A DNA stretch of 64,000 bases from JANNNF01 sp963772935 (GCA_963772935.1 CAVYZK010000004.1:124001-188000), one strand, 5' to 3'. Shown: positions 44,463 through 55,320, numbered from the stretch's first letter. The notes: generated from the letters alone by a model not told the origin. Made by a program: numbers and translations.

Positions 44463-46014
44463 ATGACCCTGTTCACCAGCCCCTTGCCGGATGTTGCCAT
44501 CCGCGACCAATCCATCACCGAACGCCTGTTCGAGGGGCTTGCGGTCGAACCCGACCGGGTGATGATGATCGACGGCCCCACCGGGCGCGCCTTCACCGGG
44601 GCGGCGCTGATGGACGCTATTGCGCGGCTGGCAGGGGGGCTGACGGAACGGGGGTTTGGCCGCGGCCATGTGGTGGCGCTGATGGCACCGAACCTGCCGG
44701 AATATTGCGTGGTCTTTCATGGCGTCGTCTATGCGGGCGGCACCATCACCACGCTGAACCCGACCTATACAGCACCCGAGGTGAAGTATCAGTTGAACGA
44801 CGCCAAGGCGGAATTGCTGATCACCATTCCCGACTTTCTGCCGCAGGCGATTGCCGGGGCGGAAGGCACGGGGGTGCGGATGATCGCGGTGATCGGCGGG
44901 GCCGAGGGTTTCGCGGCACTGGACGATCTGATGGGCGCGGCTTTGCCTGCACAGGTGCCGGTCGATCTGGACCGGGATGTGGCGGTGCTGCCCTATTCGT
45001 CAGGCACCACGGGGTTGCCGAAAGGGGTGATGCTGTCGCACCGCAACCTTGTGGTGAACATCGACCAGACCCAAGGCGTGGCGGGGCTGGTGCGCGGTGA
45101 GGCGACGGTGGCTTTTCTGCCGTTCTTTCATATCTACGGCATGAACACCTCGATGAACATGCACCTGGCTTGTGGCGTCACGCTGGTCACCATGCCGCGC
45201 TTTGATCTGGCGGGGTTTCTGGGCCATATGCAGACACACCGGGTGCGGATGGTAATGGCCGTGCCGCCCGTGGTGGTGGCGTTGACCAAACATCCGATGG
45301 TCGATGAGTATGACCTGTCAGCCTTGAAGATCTTCCTGTCAGCGGCGGCACCCTTGGGGGCGGAACTGTCAGATGCCTGCGCGGCGCGTCTGGGCGCGCG
45401 GACGGTGCAGGGCTACGGTATGACCGAACTTTCACCGGTGTCGCATTTCGCGGGTGACGGCTATTTCGTGTCAGGCTCCGCCGGGGTTACGGTGCCCAAC
45501 ACGGTCTGCAAGATCGTGGATGTGGAGTCAGGGGCAGCGCTTGGCGTGGGGCAGGACGGCGAGCTGTGCATCAAGGGGCCGCAGGTAATGCTGGGCTATC
45601 TGAACAACCCCGAGGCCACGGCCCGCACCATTGATGCCGAGGGCTGGCTGCATACGGGGGATATCGCGGCCTTTGATGCGGACGGATTGCTGTTCATCAA
45701 GGACCGACTGAAAGAGCTGATCAAGGTCAAGGGCTTTCAGGTGGCCCCGGCCGAAGTGGAGGCCGTGTTGCAGACCCATCCGGGGGTGCTCGACGCCGCC
45801 GTGATCGGGGTGCCGGACGATGAGGCAGGCGAGGTGCCGATGGCCTTTGTGGTGCCGAAAGGTGAGGTGACGGCAGAAGAGATCGCCGCCTATCCTGAAG
45901 GGGCATCTGTCCACCTACAAGCAGCCAAGGGAAATCCGGTTCATCGAGGCCGTGCCGAAATCGGCGAGCGGCAAGATCTTGCGGCGGGTTTTGAAAGGGC
46001 AAGTGGTGGGGTGA
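44463..46014 (+). CDS. 4-coumarate-CoA-ligase-like acyl/aryl-CoA synthetase, +1 frameshift near 45892-45895
   Basis: About 516 residues of the ANL adenylate-forming superfamily: AMP-binding P-loop YSSGTTGLPKGVMLSH near residue 180, QGYGMTELSP near 315, GWLHTGDIAAFD near 400 and the C-terminal lysine motif SASGKILRR, which appears only after discounting one base in TATCCTGAAG. It activates a carboxylate (aromatic or fatty) with ATP and CoA; the substrate cannot be told from sequence. The ATG at 44463 has a strong GGAGGAGA ribosome binding site, so the longer open frame upstream is not used. Confidence 0.88.
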
Positions 46015-46059
46015 AGGATCGCAAGGAACCTCTGTACCGCAAGATCAACACCCGCACGC

Positions 46060-46476
46060 ATGGCATTGCGCACCGTACGGGGGGCGAAGCTCGTTGGGCG
46101 CGCGGCCGATGATGTTGACGAGGCGCGGGTGGGGGCGATGCACGCAGGACAGCGCAACGGGCTGGATTACACCCCGCTGTTCCGGTTCCTGTTGTCGCGT
46201 GTCGGGCGGAACTGGGATGAGGTTTACGCCGAGGCCGTCGCCCGGCTGGACCGGCCCGAGCCGATCTTCTGGCTGGTGGCACAGCGGGTCGAAGACCGCA
46301 CCCGCGCCGTGCGTCTGGGCGAGAACAGCTATTTCAGCGGGTTGTTCGTGGATGACGACAACCGTCTGGCGGTGGTGGACCCGTCGCTGTCAGTGAACGA
46401 TATGGAACCAGGCTGCGCCTGTTGTACGCACACGCTGAACGGCTTGCGGTTCACCAAGGCGTTTGTCGCGCGTTAG
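46060..46476 (+). CDS. Conserved-looking hypothetical protein with C-terminal CACCTHT motif
   Basis: 138 residues, family not recognised. Core RNGLDYTPLFRFLLSRVGRNWDEVYAEAVARLD (in pieces) is followed by FWLVAQRVEDRTRAVRLGE, ENSYFSGLFVDDDNRLAVV and a cysteine cluster CACC near residue 119. The regular third-position GC bias supports coding. No signal peptide or membrane segment. The start at 46060 has no clear Shine-Dalgarno sequence, and translation could begin at MHAGQRNG (46138). Confidence 0.6.
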   Translation: MALRTVRGAKLVGRAADDVDEARVGAMHAGQRNGLDYTPLFRFLLSRVGRNWDEVYAEAVARLDRPEPIFWLVAQRVEDRTRAVRLGENSYFSGLFVDDDNRLAVVDPSLSVNDMEPGCACCTHTLNGLRFTKAFVAR

Positions 46477-46510
46477 CTGGGGGCGTTGTGATGCCCACCC
46501 CCCACCCCCA

Positions 46511-46534
46511 TCCCCTCCCCACGAGGGGGAGGGG
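46511..46534. terminator. C/G-run hairpin between convergent genes
   Basis: CCCCTCCCC (46512-46520) pairs with GGGGAGGGG (46526-46534). A second, imperfect version of the same structure lies at about 46598-46622. The pair separates the hypothetical gene from the convergent permease. Confidence 0.6.
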
Positions 46535-46632
46535 AGGCGCAGTTTATGTGGTGGGGTTTTTGGCTGGGCAGAGTTCGGGTTTTGGTAGTTTTGCGCCCCC
46601 CTCCCTCTTGTGGGGTGAGGGGCTTGGTGCGG

Positions 46633-48109
46633 TCAGTGATCGGCGACCATGGCCGTCGCCTTGGCATCCTCGACCGACCCCTTGGCGCCGTTGAACACTA
46701 CGTTCAGCGCGACGGCAGCGATTGTTGCCAGCAGGATGCCGCTCTCAATCAGCGGGTGCAGATCATGCGGCATCCATTGTTTGAAATTTGGCGCGATCAG
46801 GGGGATCATGCCGAACCCCAAGGATACGGCGACCACGAACAGGTTGTTGCGGTTGCTGGCAAAATCCACCTTTGACAGGATACGGATGCCCGTCGCCGCG
46901 ACCATGCCGAACATGACCAGGCCAGCCCCGCCAAGGACGGACAGGGGCAAAGCCTCGACCAGCGCGCCCATCTTGGGCATCAGGCCCAGCACGATCAGGA
47001 TCACCCCGCCCGCCACGCAGACGTAGCGAGACTTGATGCCGGTGACGCCGACAAGCCCGACGTTCTGGCTGAACGATGTGTAGGGGAAGGTGTTGAAAAT
47101 CCCGCCGATCAGGGTGCCAAGACCATCGGTGCGCAGGCCCAGCCGACAGCATCGGGCGGGTGATTTTCTTGCCGGTGATGTCGCCAAGCGCAAGGAACAT
47201 GCCGGTGGACTCGATCATCACCACCACCATCACGAGGGTCATGGTGATGATCATCACCGGATCAAACGTCGGCGTGCCAAAGTGGAACGGGGTGATCAGG
47301 CCGAACCATGCGGCCTCGCCCACCTTGTCAAAGGCCATCTTGCCGAGGATGGTGGCGAGGACGCCGCCGATCACGATGCCAAGAAGGACCGAGATGTTGG
47401 CGACAAAGCCCCGGCCAAACCGGGCGATGGCGAGGATGGCCAGCAGGACGATGGCCGAAATGGCGATATTGCCAAGCGGTGCATAGGCGGGGTTTGCGGC
47501 TTTGGCGGCGAGGGCAAGGCCCGGCGGCACCTCGGGGATCGCGGCGCCTGTGGCGGCAAGGTCTGTCACGGCCTTCAGCCAGTCGGCATGGGCGGGGTCG
47601 ATGATCATCGGGGCCGTCGGGCCAACCGGGTTGCCGAAGATCCAGTTGATGCCGATCCGCATCAACGACACACCGATGACAAGGATGATGGTGCCGGTCA
47701 CAACGGGCGGAAAGAACCTCAGCATCCGGCTGACCAAGGGTGCGATGAGGATAGAGATCACCCCCGCCGCGATGATCGCGCCAAAGATGGCGCGGGCGCC
47801 TTCCGCCCCCGGCGTCGTGGTGCCGATGGCAACCATCGGCCCGACCGAGGCGAAGGTCACGCCCATCATCACCGGCAGTTTGATGCCGAACCATTGGGTT
47901 GCGCCAAGCGACTGGATCAGGGTGGCAATGCCGCAGGCGAACAGGTCTGCCGAGATCAGGAACGCCACATCGGCGGGGTCCAGTTTCAGCGCGCGCCCCA
48001 CGATCAGCGGCACGGCAATGGCCCCCGCATACATCACCAGCACATGCTGCAAGCCAAGGGCGAACAGCTTGGGCGGGGCGATGATCTCATCTACCGGATG
48101 GGTGGTCAT
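46633..48109 (-). CDS. NCS2-family xanthine/uric acid permease, +1 frameshift near 47136-47142
   Basis: About 491 residues, 12-14 membrane segments. Motifs of the nucleobase:cation symporter-2 family: LPVMMGVTFASVGPMVAIG near residue 90, the NAT signature region in restored frame QNVGLVGVTGIKSRYV, and FALGLQHVLVMYAGAIAVP at the N-terminus. The break is at GCTGGGCCTGCGCACC (coding strand); discounting one base gives SAGLRTDGLGTLIGG. Its neighbours are the ureide-degradation genes, so uptake of xanthine or urate is likely. Confidence 0.88.
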
Positions 48110-48181
48110 GGGTCTTCTCCCTCGGGGCGTTTATGTTCGCGCCGTCTGTGCGCTGCCCCTATGGCGCACTCCGGTTAAGGG

Positions 48182-48655
48182 TCAGGGGGCGAGCACGGTC
48201 CAGGGGGCCGCGTAGCGGTGTTCCTCAAGGTTCGGGGTGGCACCGATCCGGTCCACCACTGCAAACAGGCCGGGGGCGGCCAGCGGCGTCAAGACGCCGT
48301 GCCATGTGCCACGGTGCAGGTTTATGCCCTGCGCACCGTTTGTCAGAAACGCCAATGGCGCTGCCTGCGGGTTAAGCGCCACGATGATCAGGAACGGGTG
48401 CTGGTGCATCGGGATGAAGGCCTGACTGCCGTCTGGGTGCCGCTCGATCAGGTCGAAGCTGTACGGAAGTTGGCGGGGTTCGGCGTTGAAGATGGAAATC
48501 CCGGCGCGGGCGTCGCCAAAGTCCAGCGTGGCGCGGTCGTGGTGGCGTTGGCAAAGACCTGCGTTGATCAGCCGATGGTCGCCGGTGGCGTCCAGCACAT
48601 CGCCGAAGGGGGCAAAGGTTTGGCGGGTCAGGGGGAGGGGGATCAGATTACGCAT
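48182..48655 (-). CDS. allA: Ureidoglycolate lyase
   Basis: 157 residues. Splits ureidoglycolate to glyoxylate and urea, the last step of allantoin degradation. Family features: FAPFGDVLDATGD near the N-terminus, the metal-binding EHHPDGSQAFIPM-like region (here ERHPDGSQAFIPMHQHPF), and NLHRGTWHGVLTPL. In the minus-strand cluster after allE with an 80-base gap. Confidence 0.93.
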   Translation of the reverse strand: MRNLIPLPLTRQTFAPFGDVLDATGDHRLINAGLCQRHHDRATLDFGDARAGISIFNAEPRQLPYSFDLIERHPDGSQAFIPMHQHPFLIIVALNPQAAPLAFLTNGAQGINLHRGTWHGVLTPLAAPGLFAVVDRIGATPNLEEHRYAAPWTVLAP

Positions 48656-48687
48656 GGTGCCCCTTGGGCTGCGGGCGGACCGGGGGA

Positions 48688-48725
48688 CTTCACGTCCCCC
48701 GGACCCCCTGTGGGATATTTAGAGA
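48688..48725. repeat. Dispersed AAATATCC element, copy c
   Basis: Plus strand GTCCCCCGGACCCCC then GGGATATTTAGAG. The minus strand matches copy b at 25247-25292 in AAATATCC and GGGGGTCCGGGGG. It fills the allE-allA gap. Confidence 0.6.
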
Positions 48726-48734
48726 CAGAAAATG

Positions 48735-49571
<837 letters not shown>

Positions 49572-49592
49572 CGGGGTTCCTTGTGGCAGTAG

Positions 49593-49611
49593 GATGGGCA
49601 ATCTGCCCATC
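49593..49611. repeat. GATGGGC hairpin repeat, copy 3
   Basis: Perfect arms GATGGGCA / TGCCCATC with loop ATC, preceded by TAG, between allE and puuE. Same family as 30729-30747 and 38353-38371. Confidence 0.7.
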
Positions 49612-49635
49612 CGAAGATCGTAAAAGGCGCGAAGG

Positions 49636-51051
49636 TTATGGCAGCAGGTCGGTCAGCCGCAGCGCGGCGATCCGTTCGACCTGCGCGCAGGCGGTGGCAA
49701 ACTCGGTGGCGGTGTCATTGGCGATGCGGGTCTGGAAAGCCGCAAGAATCTGCGCCTTGGTGTTGTCGCGCACGGCGATGATGAAGGGGAAGCCGTGGCG
49801 GGCGACGTAAGCCTCGTTCAGCGTCTGGAACTGGCTGCGCTCAGTATCGGTCAGGCTGTCCAATGCGGCGCTGGATTGTTCGGCGGTACTTTCCGGCGTC
49901 AGGCGTTTGGCGGCAGCGAGTTTGCCCGCAAGGTCGGGGTGGGCGGTCAGCACCCCCATGCGTTCCTGCGGCGACGCCGTGCGGAAGATGCGGCACAGGG
50001 CATTGTGCAACCCTACGGCGCTGTCATGCGCGGGGCCAAGCTCCAGCGCATGGGCGCGGGCGGCGATCCATGGGGAGTGTTCAAAGATGCCGCCATAACG
50101 CGCCACGAACGGGTCCAGCGGCATCTGCGACGGGCGGGCATAGCGTTTGTGCGGGTGGGTTTTGGCCCAATGCCGGGCGATATCGCCACGGGTGGCGAAC
50201 CACACGCCATCATGCGACGCGGCATAGTCGAGAAAGCGGATCAGCCCTGCGATCTTGCCGGGGCGGCCGATCAGGCGGCAGTGCAGACCGATGGAGAACA
50301 TCTTGGCCATCCCCGCCTCGCCTTCGGCGTAGAGGGTGTCAAAGCTGTCCTTGAGGTAGTGAAAGAACTGCATGCCATCGGTGTAGCCGGGGGCCGTGGC
50401 AAAGCGCATGTCGTTGGCCTCCAGCGTATAGGGGATCACCAACTGGTCGCGGGGGCCGACCTCGCGCCAATAGGGCAGATCGTCGTCGTAGGTGTCGGAT
50501 ATCCAGTCGAAGGCCCCGGTTTCGGCGGTCAAATCCACGGTGTTGAGCGAGCAGCGCCCGGTGTACCAGCCGCGCGGCGGATCCCCCACCACCTCGGTGT
50601 GCAGGCGGATGGCCTCGGCGATCTGGGCGCGTTCTTCCTCAATCGGCATGTCGCGGTGATCGACCCATTTCAGGCCATGGGACGCAATCTCCCACCCCGC
50701 CGATTTCATCGCCGCCACCTGTTCGGGGTTGCGGGCAAGGGCAGTGGCGACGCCGTAGATCGTGACGGGCAGGGCGCGGGCCGTGAACAGGCGGTGCAGG
50801 CGCCAGAACCCGGCACGCGCGCCATAGTCGTAGAGCGACTCCATGTTCCAGTGCCGTTGCCCCGGCCAAGGCGCGGCCCCGGCGATATCGGACAGGAAAG
50901 CCTCGGACCCGCCGTCGCCGTGCAGGATGTTGTTCTCGCCGCCTTCCTCATAATTCAGCACCAGGGAAATGGCGATCTTCGCCCCGCCCGGCCACGCGGC
51001 ATCGGGGGGCGTCGGGCCGTGGCCACGGAAATCACGGGGGTAGCGGTGCAA
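49636..51051 (-). CDS. puuE: Allantoinase (PuuE type) fused to OHCU decarboxylase (UraD)
   Basis: 471 residues in two parts. Residues 1-300 are a polysaccharide-deacetylase-fold allantoinase: MHRYPRDFRGHG, AISLVLNYEEGGENNILHGD, ASHGLKWVDH and GWYTGRCSLNTVDL. From about residue 315 to the end is a UraD domain: GGIFEHSPWIAARAH, LTAHPDLAGKLA with the catalytic His-Pro-Asp, STAEQSSAALDSLT and FIIAVRDNTKAQIL. One polypeptide would thus decarboxylate OHCU to (S)-allantoin and open allantoin to allantoate. It is divergent from uraH, which supplies the OHCU. Confidence 0.93.
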   Translation of the reverse strand: MHRYPRDFRGHGPTPPDAAWPGGAKIAISLVLNYEEGGENNILHGDGGSEAFLSDIAGAAPWPGQRHWNMESLYDYGARAGFWRLHRLFTARALPVTIYGVATALARNPEQVAAMKSAGWEIASHGLKWVDHRDMPIEEERAQIAEAIRLHTEVVGDPPRGWYTGRCSLNTVDLTAETGAFDWISDTYDDDLPYWREVGPRDQLVIPYTLEANDMRFATAPGYTDGMQFFHYLKDSFDTLYAEGEAGMAKMFSIGLHCRLIGRPGKIAGLIRFLDYAASHDGVWFATRGDIARHWAKTHPHKRYARPSQMPLDPFVARYGGIFEHSPWIAARAHALELGPAHDSAVGLHNALCRIFRTASPQERMGVLTAHPDLAGKLAAAKRLTPESTAEQSSAALDSLTDTERSQFQTLNEAYVARHGFPFIIAVRDNTKAQILAAFQTRIANDTATEFATACAQVERIAALRLTDLLP

Positions 51052-51205
51052 GGGATGCTCCTTTGGCGGCAGGCATCTTCACCTTAGGATGGAAGATGGG
51101 CAGAGTTTTTCAAATTATCCGCGAAAGACTTGCATGGCACGCGGGGTGTCGCAAGCTTTGGCAAATCGTGGCTTACTGCCTGCGACAAGGACAAGGGAGA
51201 AACCG

Positions 51206-51565
51206 ATGGGAACGGGCCGGGTGACAACGCATGTGCTGGACACCGCACGGGGCAAGCCTGCGGCGGGGGTGGTGATCACGCTGTACCGGGTGACGGGCAA
51301 CAGCCACAAGAAGATCGCCGAGACGGTGACCAATGCCGACGGGCGCACCGATGCGCCGATGCTGACGGGTGCTGCGCTGACGGCGGGGTATTATGAGCTG
51401 ATCTTTTCCGCGGGCGACTATCTGCGCAGCACGGGGCAGGCGGTGGGCGACGTGCTGTTTCTGGACCAGATTCCCATCAGGTTCGGCGTGCCCGACGCCG
51501 ACCAGCACTATCACGTTCCCTTGTTGATCAGCCCATTCGCCTATTCCACCTATCGCGGCAGTTGA
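51206..51565 (+). CDS. uraH: 5-hydroxyisourate hydrolase
   Basis: 119 residues, transthyretin-related. TTHVLDTARGKPAAGVVITLY with the active-site His, NADGRTDAPML, YELIFSAGDYL and the diagnostic C-terminus YRGS. It converts 5-hydroxyisourate to OHCU. The ATG at 51206 has AAGGGAGA upstream; longer in-frame extensions lack homology. No signal peptide. Confidence 0.96.
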   Translation: MGTGRVTTHVLDTARGKPAAGVVITLYRVTGNSHKKIAETVTNADGRTDAPMLTGAALTAGYYELIFSAGDYLRSTGQAVGDVLFLDQIPIRFGVPDADQHYHVPLLISPFAYSTYRGS

Positions 51566-51637
51566 AACCTGACTTGCGGGACCGGGATGATGTGTGGTTT
51601 GTGACGGGGCAATTTGACCTTTCATGGAGCCATCCTG

Positions 51638-53161
51638 ATGTTTCGTTTTTCTGCTTTTGCCGCTGCCCCCGTATTCGTGCTGTTGATGGGCGGCGTTGCC
51701 CATGCCGCGCTGACCGCTGATCAGGTCTGGGCGGGCTGGAAAGAGGCTGCAACCTCGGCTGGCCTGACCGTCACCGCTGCGACCGAAGTGTCGGATGGCG
51801 GCGTGCTGACCCTGAACGGGGTGACGGTTACGGGTGCAGGCGGCAAGGGGGGCGTGACGATTTCCGACATCACCCTGACAGAGGAAGATGATGGCAGCGT
51901 CACGGTGGAACCTGCGGCCGAGATCAAACTGGCACGGCCGGATGACACCGGCAACGCAGTGGTCACATCCGAGGCGCTGGTGATTTCGGTGTCTGAAGGC
52001 GAAACCGGGCTGGACTATGGCTTTGTGGCCGATGCCATGAGCCTGGTATATGATACCAACGGCCCTGCTGCCGTCCCTGCCGCCGAGGGTGCGGAGGCTG
52101 CGACAGCGACAGCAAATGGCTCGGTGTCGTTCACCGGCCTCGAGGGCGGATTTGCCGGGGCTGCGGGGGATAATAATGCGGTGTCGATCAGCCTTGCTGC
52201 TGATGAGTTGGCCTATGACTTGCAAAGTGCCGACGCCAGTGTGAACATGAAATCCGCGCAGACCAGTACATCGCAGGATTTGGTTGCGCAGATTGATCTG
52301 ACCTTGCCCAAGACGCTCGCCCTGTCGGCCCTGACCAGCCCCGAAGCGTTTTCGGCGGCGCTGAAAGAAGGGATGGCATTGGTTGCCACGGTCGAGCAAG
52401 GCGCAGGCACCGGCACCAGTGTGGATGAAAATCCGTTCATGCCGATGAACCTGACCTATTCCGGCGCGCCGGGGAAAACCACACTCAGTGTCGATGCCGC
52501 AGCCGTCGTGGCGGATTCCGAGGCCGAGGGGATGGAGATCACCCTGAAATCCGCGATGATCCCGGTGCCGCAGGTGACGCTTAAATCCGGTGCGCTGAAG
52601 GTCGGCATGACGATGCCGCTGATCGCGGGTGAAGTGGCGGGCGACTACCGTCTGCTGCTGAACCTGGCCGATGTGGTGTTGGGCGAAGAGGCTTGGTCTT
52701 TGTTTGACGCAGGAAAGGTGCTGCCGCGCGATCCGGCACAACTGACGCTGGATGTGGGCGGCAAGGCCAAGATTGATGTTCTGGCACTGGCAGCCGCGCA
52801 GGACAAAGGCATGGTCGAGGTGACCCCGCCGGAACCCCAAAGCTTTGACATTCGCGCGCTGACCTTGTCGGTCGCGGGGGCTGTGCTGACAGGGTCGGGG
52901 GCGTTTACGTTTGACAACGCTGCTGCGGCCACGGGTGGCGCGCCGGTGCCGGTTGGCACGGCAGAGGTCGCCCTGACGGGTGGCAATGCGCTGATCGACG
53001 GTTTGGTCAAGACAGGGTTGCTGTCCGAGGAAGAATCGGCCGGACCGCGCATGATGCTGGGCGCGTTTGCGACCCCGGGGGCAGAGCCTGACAGCGTGAC
53101 CTCCAAGATTGAGGCCAAGGCCGATGGGCAGATCTTGGTGAACGGTCAGCGCGTCAAGTAA
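51638..53161 (+). CDS. DUF2125 domain-containing exported protein
   Basis: 507 residues with a signal peptide (MFRFSAFAAAPVFVLLMGGVAHA) and beta-rich sequence of the DUF2125 type: LTADQVWAGWKEAA at the mature start and NGQRVK at the end. It is acidic and low in aromatic residues. Probably periplasmic or envelope-associated; function unknown. The ATG at 51638 is preceded by GGAGCC and is preferred to one eight codons upstream. Confidence 0.8.
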   Translation: MFRFSAFAAAPVFVLLMGGVAHAALTADQVWAGWKEAATSAGLTVTAATEVSDGGVLTLNGVTVTGAGGKGGVTISDITLTEEDDGSVTVEPAAEIKLARPDDTGNAVVTSEALVISVSEGETGLDYGFVADAMSLVYDTNGPAAVPAAEGAEAATATANGSVSFTGLEGGFAGAAGDNNAVSISLAADELAYDLQSADASVNMKSAQTSTSQDLVAQIDLTLPKTLALSALTSPEAFSAALKEGMALVATVEQGAGTGTSVDENPFMPMNLTYSGAPGKTTLSVDAAAVVADSEAEGMEITLKSAMIPVPQVTLKSGALKVGMTMPLIAGEVAGDYRLLLNLADVVLGEEAWSLFDAGKVLPRDPAQLTLDVGGKAKIDVLALAAAQDKGMVEVTPPEPQSFDIRALTLSVAGAVLTGSGAFTFDNAAAATGGAPVPVGTAEVALTGGNALIDGLVKTGLLSEEESAGPRMMLGAFATPGAEPDSVTSKIEAKADGQILVNGQRVK

Positions 53162-53173
53162 GATGCGCAGGCA

Positions 53174-53213
53174 AACGCCCGCCGGTCTGATCGACCGGCG
53201 GGCGTTCTCTGTT
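53174..53213. terminator. Strong bidirectional terminator
   Basis: Perfect 14-bp arms (53174-53187 with 53193-53206), loop TGATC, followed by CTCTGTT, between the convergent DUF2125 and RTX genes. Confidence 0.85.
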
Positions 53214-53224
53214 ACGATGGCTGA

Positions 53225-55126
53225 TCAGGCGAAGATGTAATCGCCTGCCACAGGGGCTGCGACGTTCACCAGTGTGAACTGGAAATCGCCAATCGCATCG
53301 CCGTCGATATCAACAAGCACCACAGTATCGACACCCGACGCGGTGGTGGTGATATCACCGAAGGTCACGTCGAAATCCGACAAGTCCAGCTTGTCGGTGC
53401 CAGACACGAAATCCAGCACCCGGTCGCTGCCTACGTTGCCCGAAAACACGAAGGTATCGCTGCCGGTGCCGCCGATGTAGCTGTCATCGCCTGCGTTGCC
53501 ATCCAGCACGTCGTTGCCCGCACCGCCGACCAGAAAGTCATTGACCCGGCTGCCGGTCACAGTGTCATCGCCCATACCTGCGTTGACATAGTACGACCGG
53601 ACCTCATCCGACTCATCGAAGCTGTTGTTGGCGCTGGTGCCCAGTTGCACGACGGAAAACTGATCGCCCCGTGCTGTGCCGCTGACCAGATCGCGCACGT
53701 CAAAGGTGAAGGCTCCGGTGCTGACGAAACGGGTGCCTTCATCATCAAACCGGCTGATATCGCCCGACAGGGCGTCCGATGCGCCTTCGGCCTGCACGCG
53801 CACGGCAAAGCCGCTGTCCTGATTGGCAAGGGTTCCCGCATCACGGGCCGATCCGTTACCAACCTCGGCGCTGGTGAAGGTCAGGCGCACTTGGGTCGTG
53901 GTTGCTGCGGCTGCGATATTCACCGTATCCATGCCGCCCCCCAGATCGGCGCGGTCGCGGCCATCGGTGTTGACGTTCAGAATGGCGGTGTCGTCGCCGC
54001 TGCCGCCAAAGAGACGGTCCGTGCCGCCGCCACCGATGAAGCTGTCATTGCCGATGCGACCCTGCAGAATGTCATCCCCCGCACCGCCGACCAGAAAGTC
54101 ATTGGCTGACCCGCCGATGACCACATCATCGCCCATGCCGGCGTTGACATAGGTGGTGCGCGCAGAGGCGGACTCGTCGATCCGGTTGGCGCTGCTGGTG
54201 CCCAGTTGCACGACGTTGAACTGATCACCCCGCGCGGTGCCGCTGACCAGATCGCGCACGTCAAACGTAAAGGCTCCGGTGCTGACAAAGCGGGTGCCTT
54301 CATCATCAAACCGGCTGGCGGTGCCGATCAGGGTATCGCCATCATCTTCGGCCTGCAGGCGCACGGCCAGACCGCCGTCCTGATTGGCCAGCGTACCTGC
54401 ATCCAGGCCATTGCCATTGCCGACTTCCGCACTGGTAAAGGTCAGGCGCACCTGCGTGCTGCCCGTGCCCACCCCCACGTTGACAGTATCCATGCCGCCG
54501 CCCAGATCGGTTGCATCAGTGCCATCGGTGCCCGTGTTGAAGATCGCCAGATCATCGCCGCTGCCGCCGAAAATCCGGTCATTGCCGCCGCCGCCGATGA
54601 AGCTGTCATTGCCGATGCGGCCTTGCAGGACGTCATCCCCCGCACCGCCGACCAGAAAGTCATTGGCCGACCCACCGATCACGCTGTCATTGCCCATGCC
54701 CGCATTGACGTAATAGGCGGTGGTCTCGGCGGATTCGTCAAAAAGGTCTGCGTTGAAGGTGCCAAGCTGCACCACGTCGAACTGGTTGCCACGCGCGGTG
54801 CCGCTGACCAGATCGCGCACGTCAAAGGTGAAGCTGCCATTGCTTTCAAAGCGAATGCCTTCGTCATCAAAACGGCTTTCGGCCCCGACCAGCACGTCAG
54901 ACGCGCCTTCAGATTGCAGATGCACGGCCAGACCACCGTCCTGATTGGTCATCGTTCCGGCATCACGGGGGGCATTGTTGCCGACTTCGCTGCTGGTGAA
55001 CGTCACCCGGACCTGGTTGGTTTCGGGCAAAGCGTCGATGATCAGAGCGTCATCCCCCACGCCAAAATCAATGTTCAGCGCTGTGTCGGTGTCGATATTG
55101 AATTGAACGGTATCATCGTTTTCCAT
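53225..55126 (-). CDS. RTX/hemolysin-type calcium-binding protein with three 187-residue repeats
   Basis: 633 residues, acidic, no cysteine, no N-terminal signal peptide. Three units begin at residues 39, 226 and 413 (VRVTFTSSEVG, VRLTFTSAEVG, VRLTFTSAEVG), exactly 187 residues apart. Each unit holds a beta-rich domain (FTFDVRDLVSGTARG) and RTX nonapeptides such as GGAGDDVLQGRIGNDSFIGGGG. The tail carries VLDFVSGTDKLDLSDFDV and ends in YIFA, a usual type I secretion signal. It should be exported by an ABC/MFP/TolC system, none of which is encoded here. Ligand and role are unknown. Confidence 0.88.
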   Translation of the reverse strand: MENDDTVQFNIDTDTALNIDFGVGDDALIIDALPETNQVRVTFTSSEVGNNAPRDAGTMTNQDGGLAVHLQSEGASDVLVGAESRFDDEGIRFESNGSFTFDVRDLVSGTARGNQFDVVQLGTFNADLFDESAETTAYYVNAGMGNDSVIGGSANDFLVGGAGDDVLQGRIGNDSFIGGGGNDRIFGGSGDDLAIFNTGTDGTDATDLGGGMDTVNVGVGTGSTQVRLTFTSAEVGNGNGLDAGTLANQDGGLAVRLQAEDDGDTLIGTASRFDDEGTRFVSTGAFTFDVRDLVSGTARGDQFNVVQLGTSSANRIDESASARTTYVNAGMGDDVVIGGSANDFLVGGAGDDILQGRIGNDSFIGGGGTDRLFGGSGDDTAILNVNTDGRDRADLGGGMDTVNIAAAATTTQVRLTFTSAEVGNGSARDAGTLANQDSGFAVRVQAEGASDALSGDISRFDDEGTRFVSTGAFTFDVRDLVSGTARGDQFSVVQLGTSANNSFDESDEVRSYYVNAGMGDDTVTGSRVNDFLVGGAGNDVLDGNAGDDSYIGGTGSDTFVFSGNVGSDRVLDFVSGTDKLDLSDFDVTFGDITTTASGVDTVVLVDIDGDAIGDFQFTLVNVAAPVAGDYIFA

Positions 55127-55320
55127 GGTGATTATCCTGTAATAAATGACATCTGACCCGACGCAGACTGCGAAGGACGGAATTGGCTACCGCGCCCGGA
55201 CAGATCCGGGGGTGCGTCGCTTACCCGTGCGTAGATACGTAGAAAGCCTGCCAAGGTTGCAGGCTGGCCCCCCAAGGCAGGTCACAAGAAGGTGAGGGTT
55301 GCGTGATCAGGCGGCTTGGG
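55127..55320. promoter_or_regulatory. Upstream region of the RTX gene
   Basis: 194 gene-free bases. They include the minus-strand promoter region of the RTX gene and the end of the sterol desaturase transcript. No specific box or strong hairpin was recognised. Confidence 0.4.
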
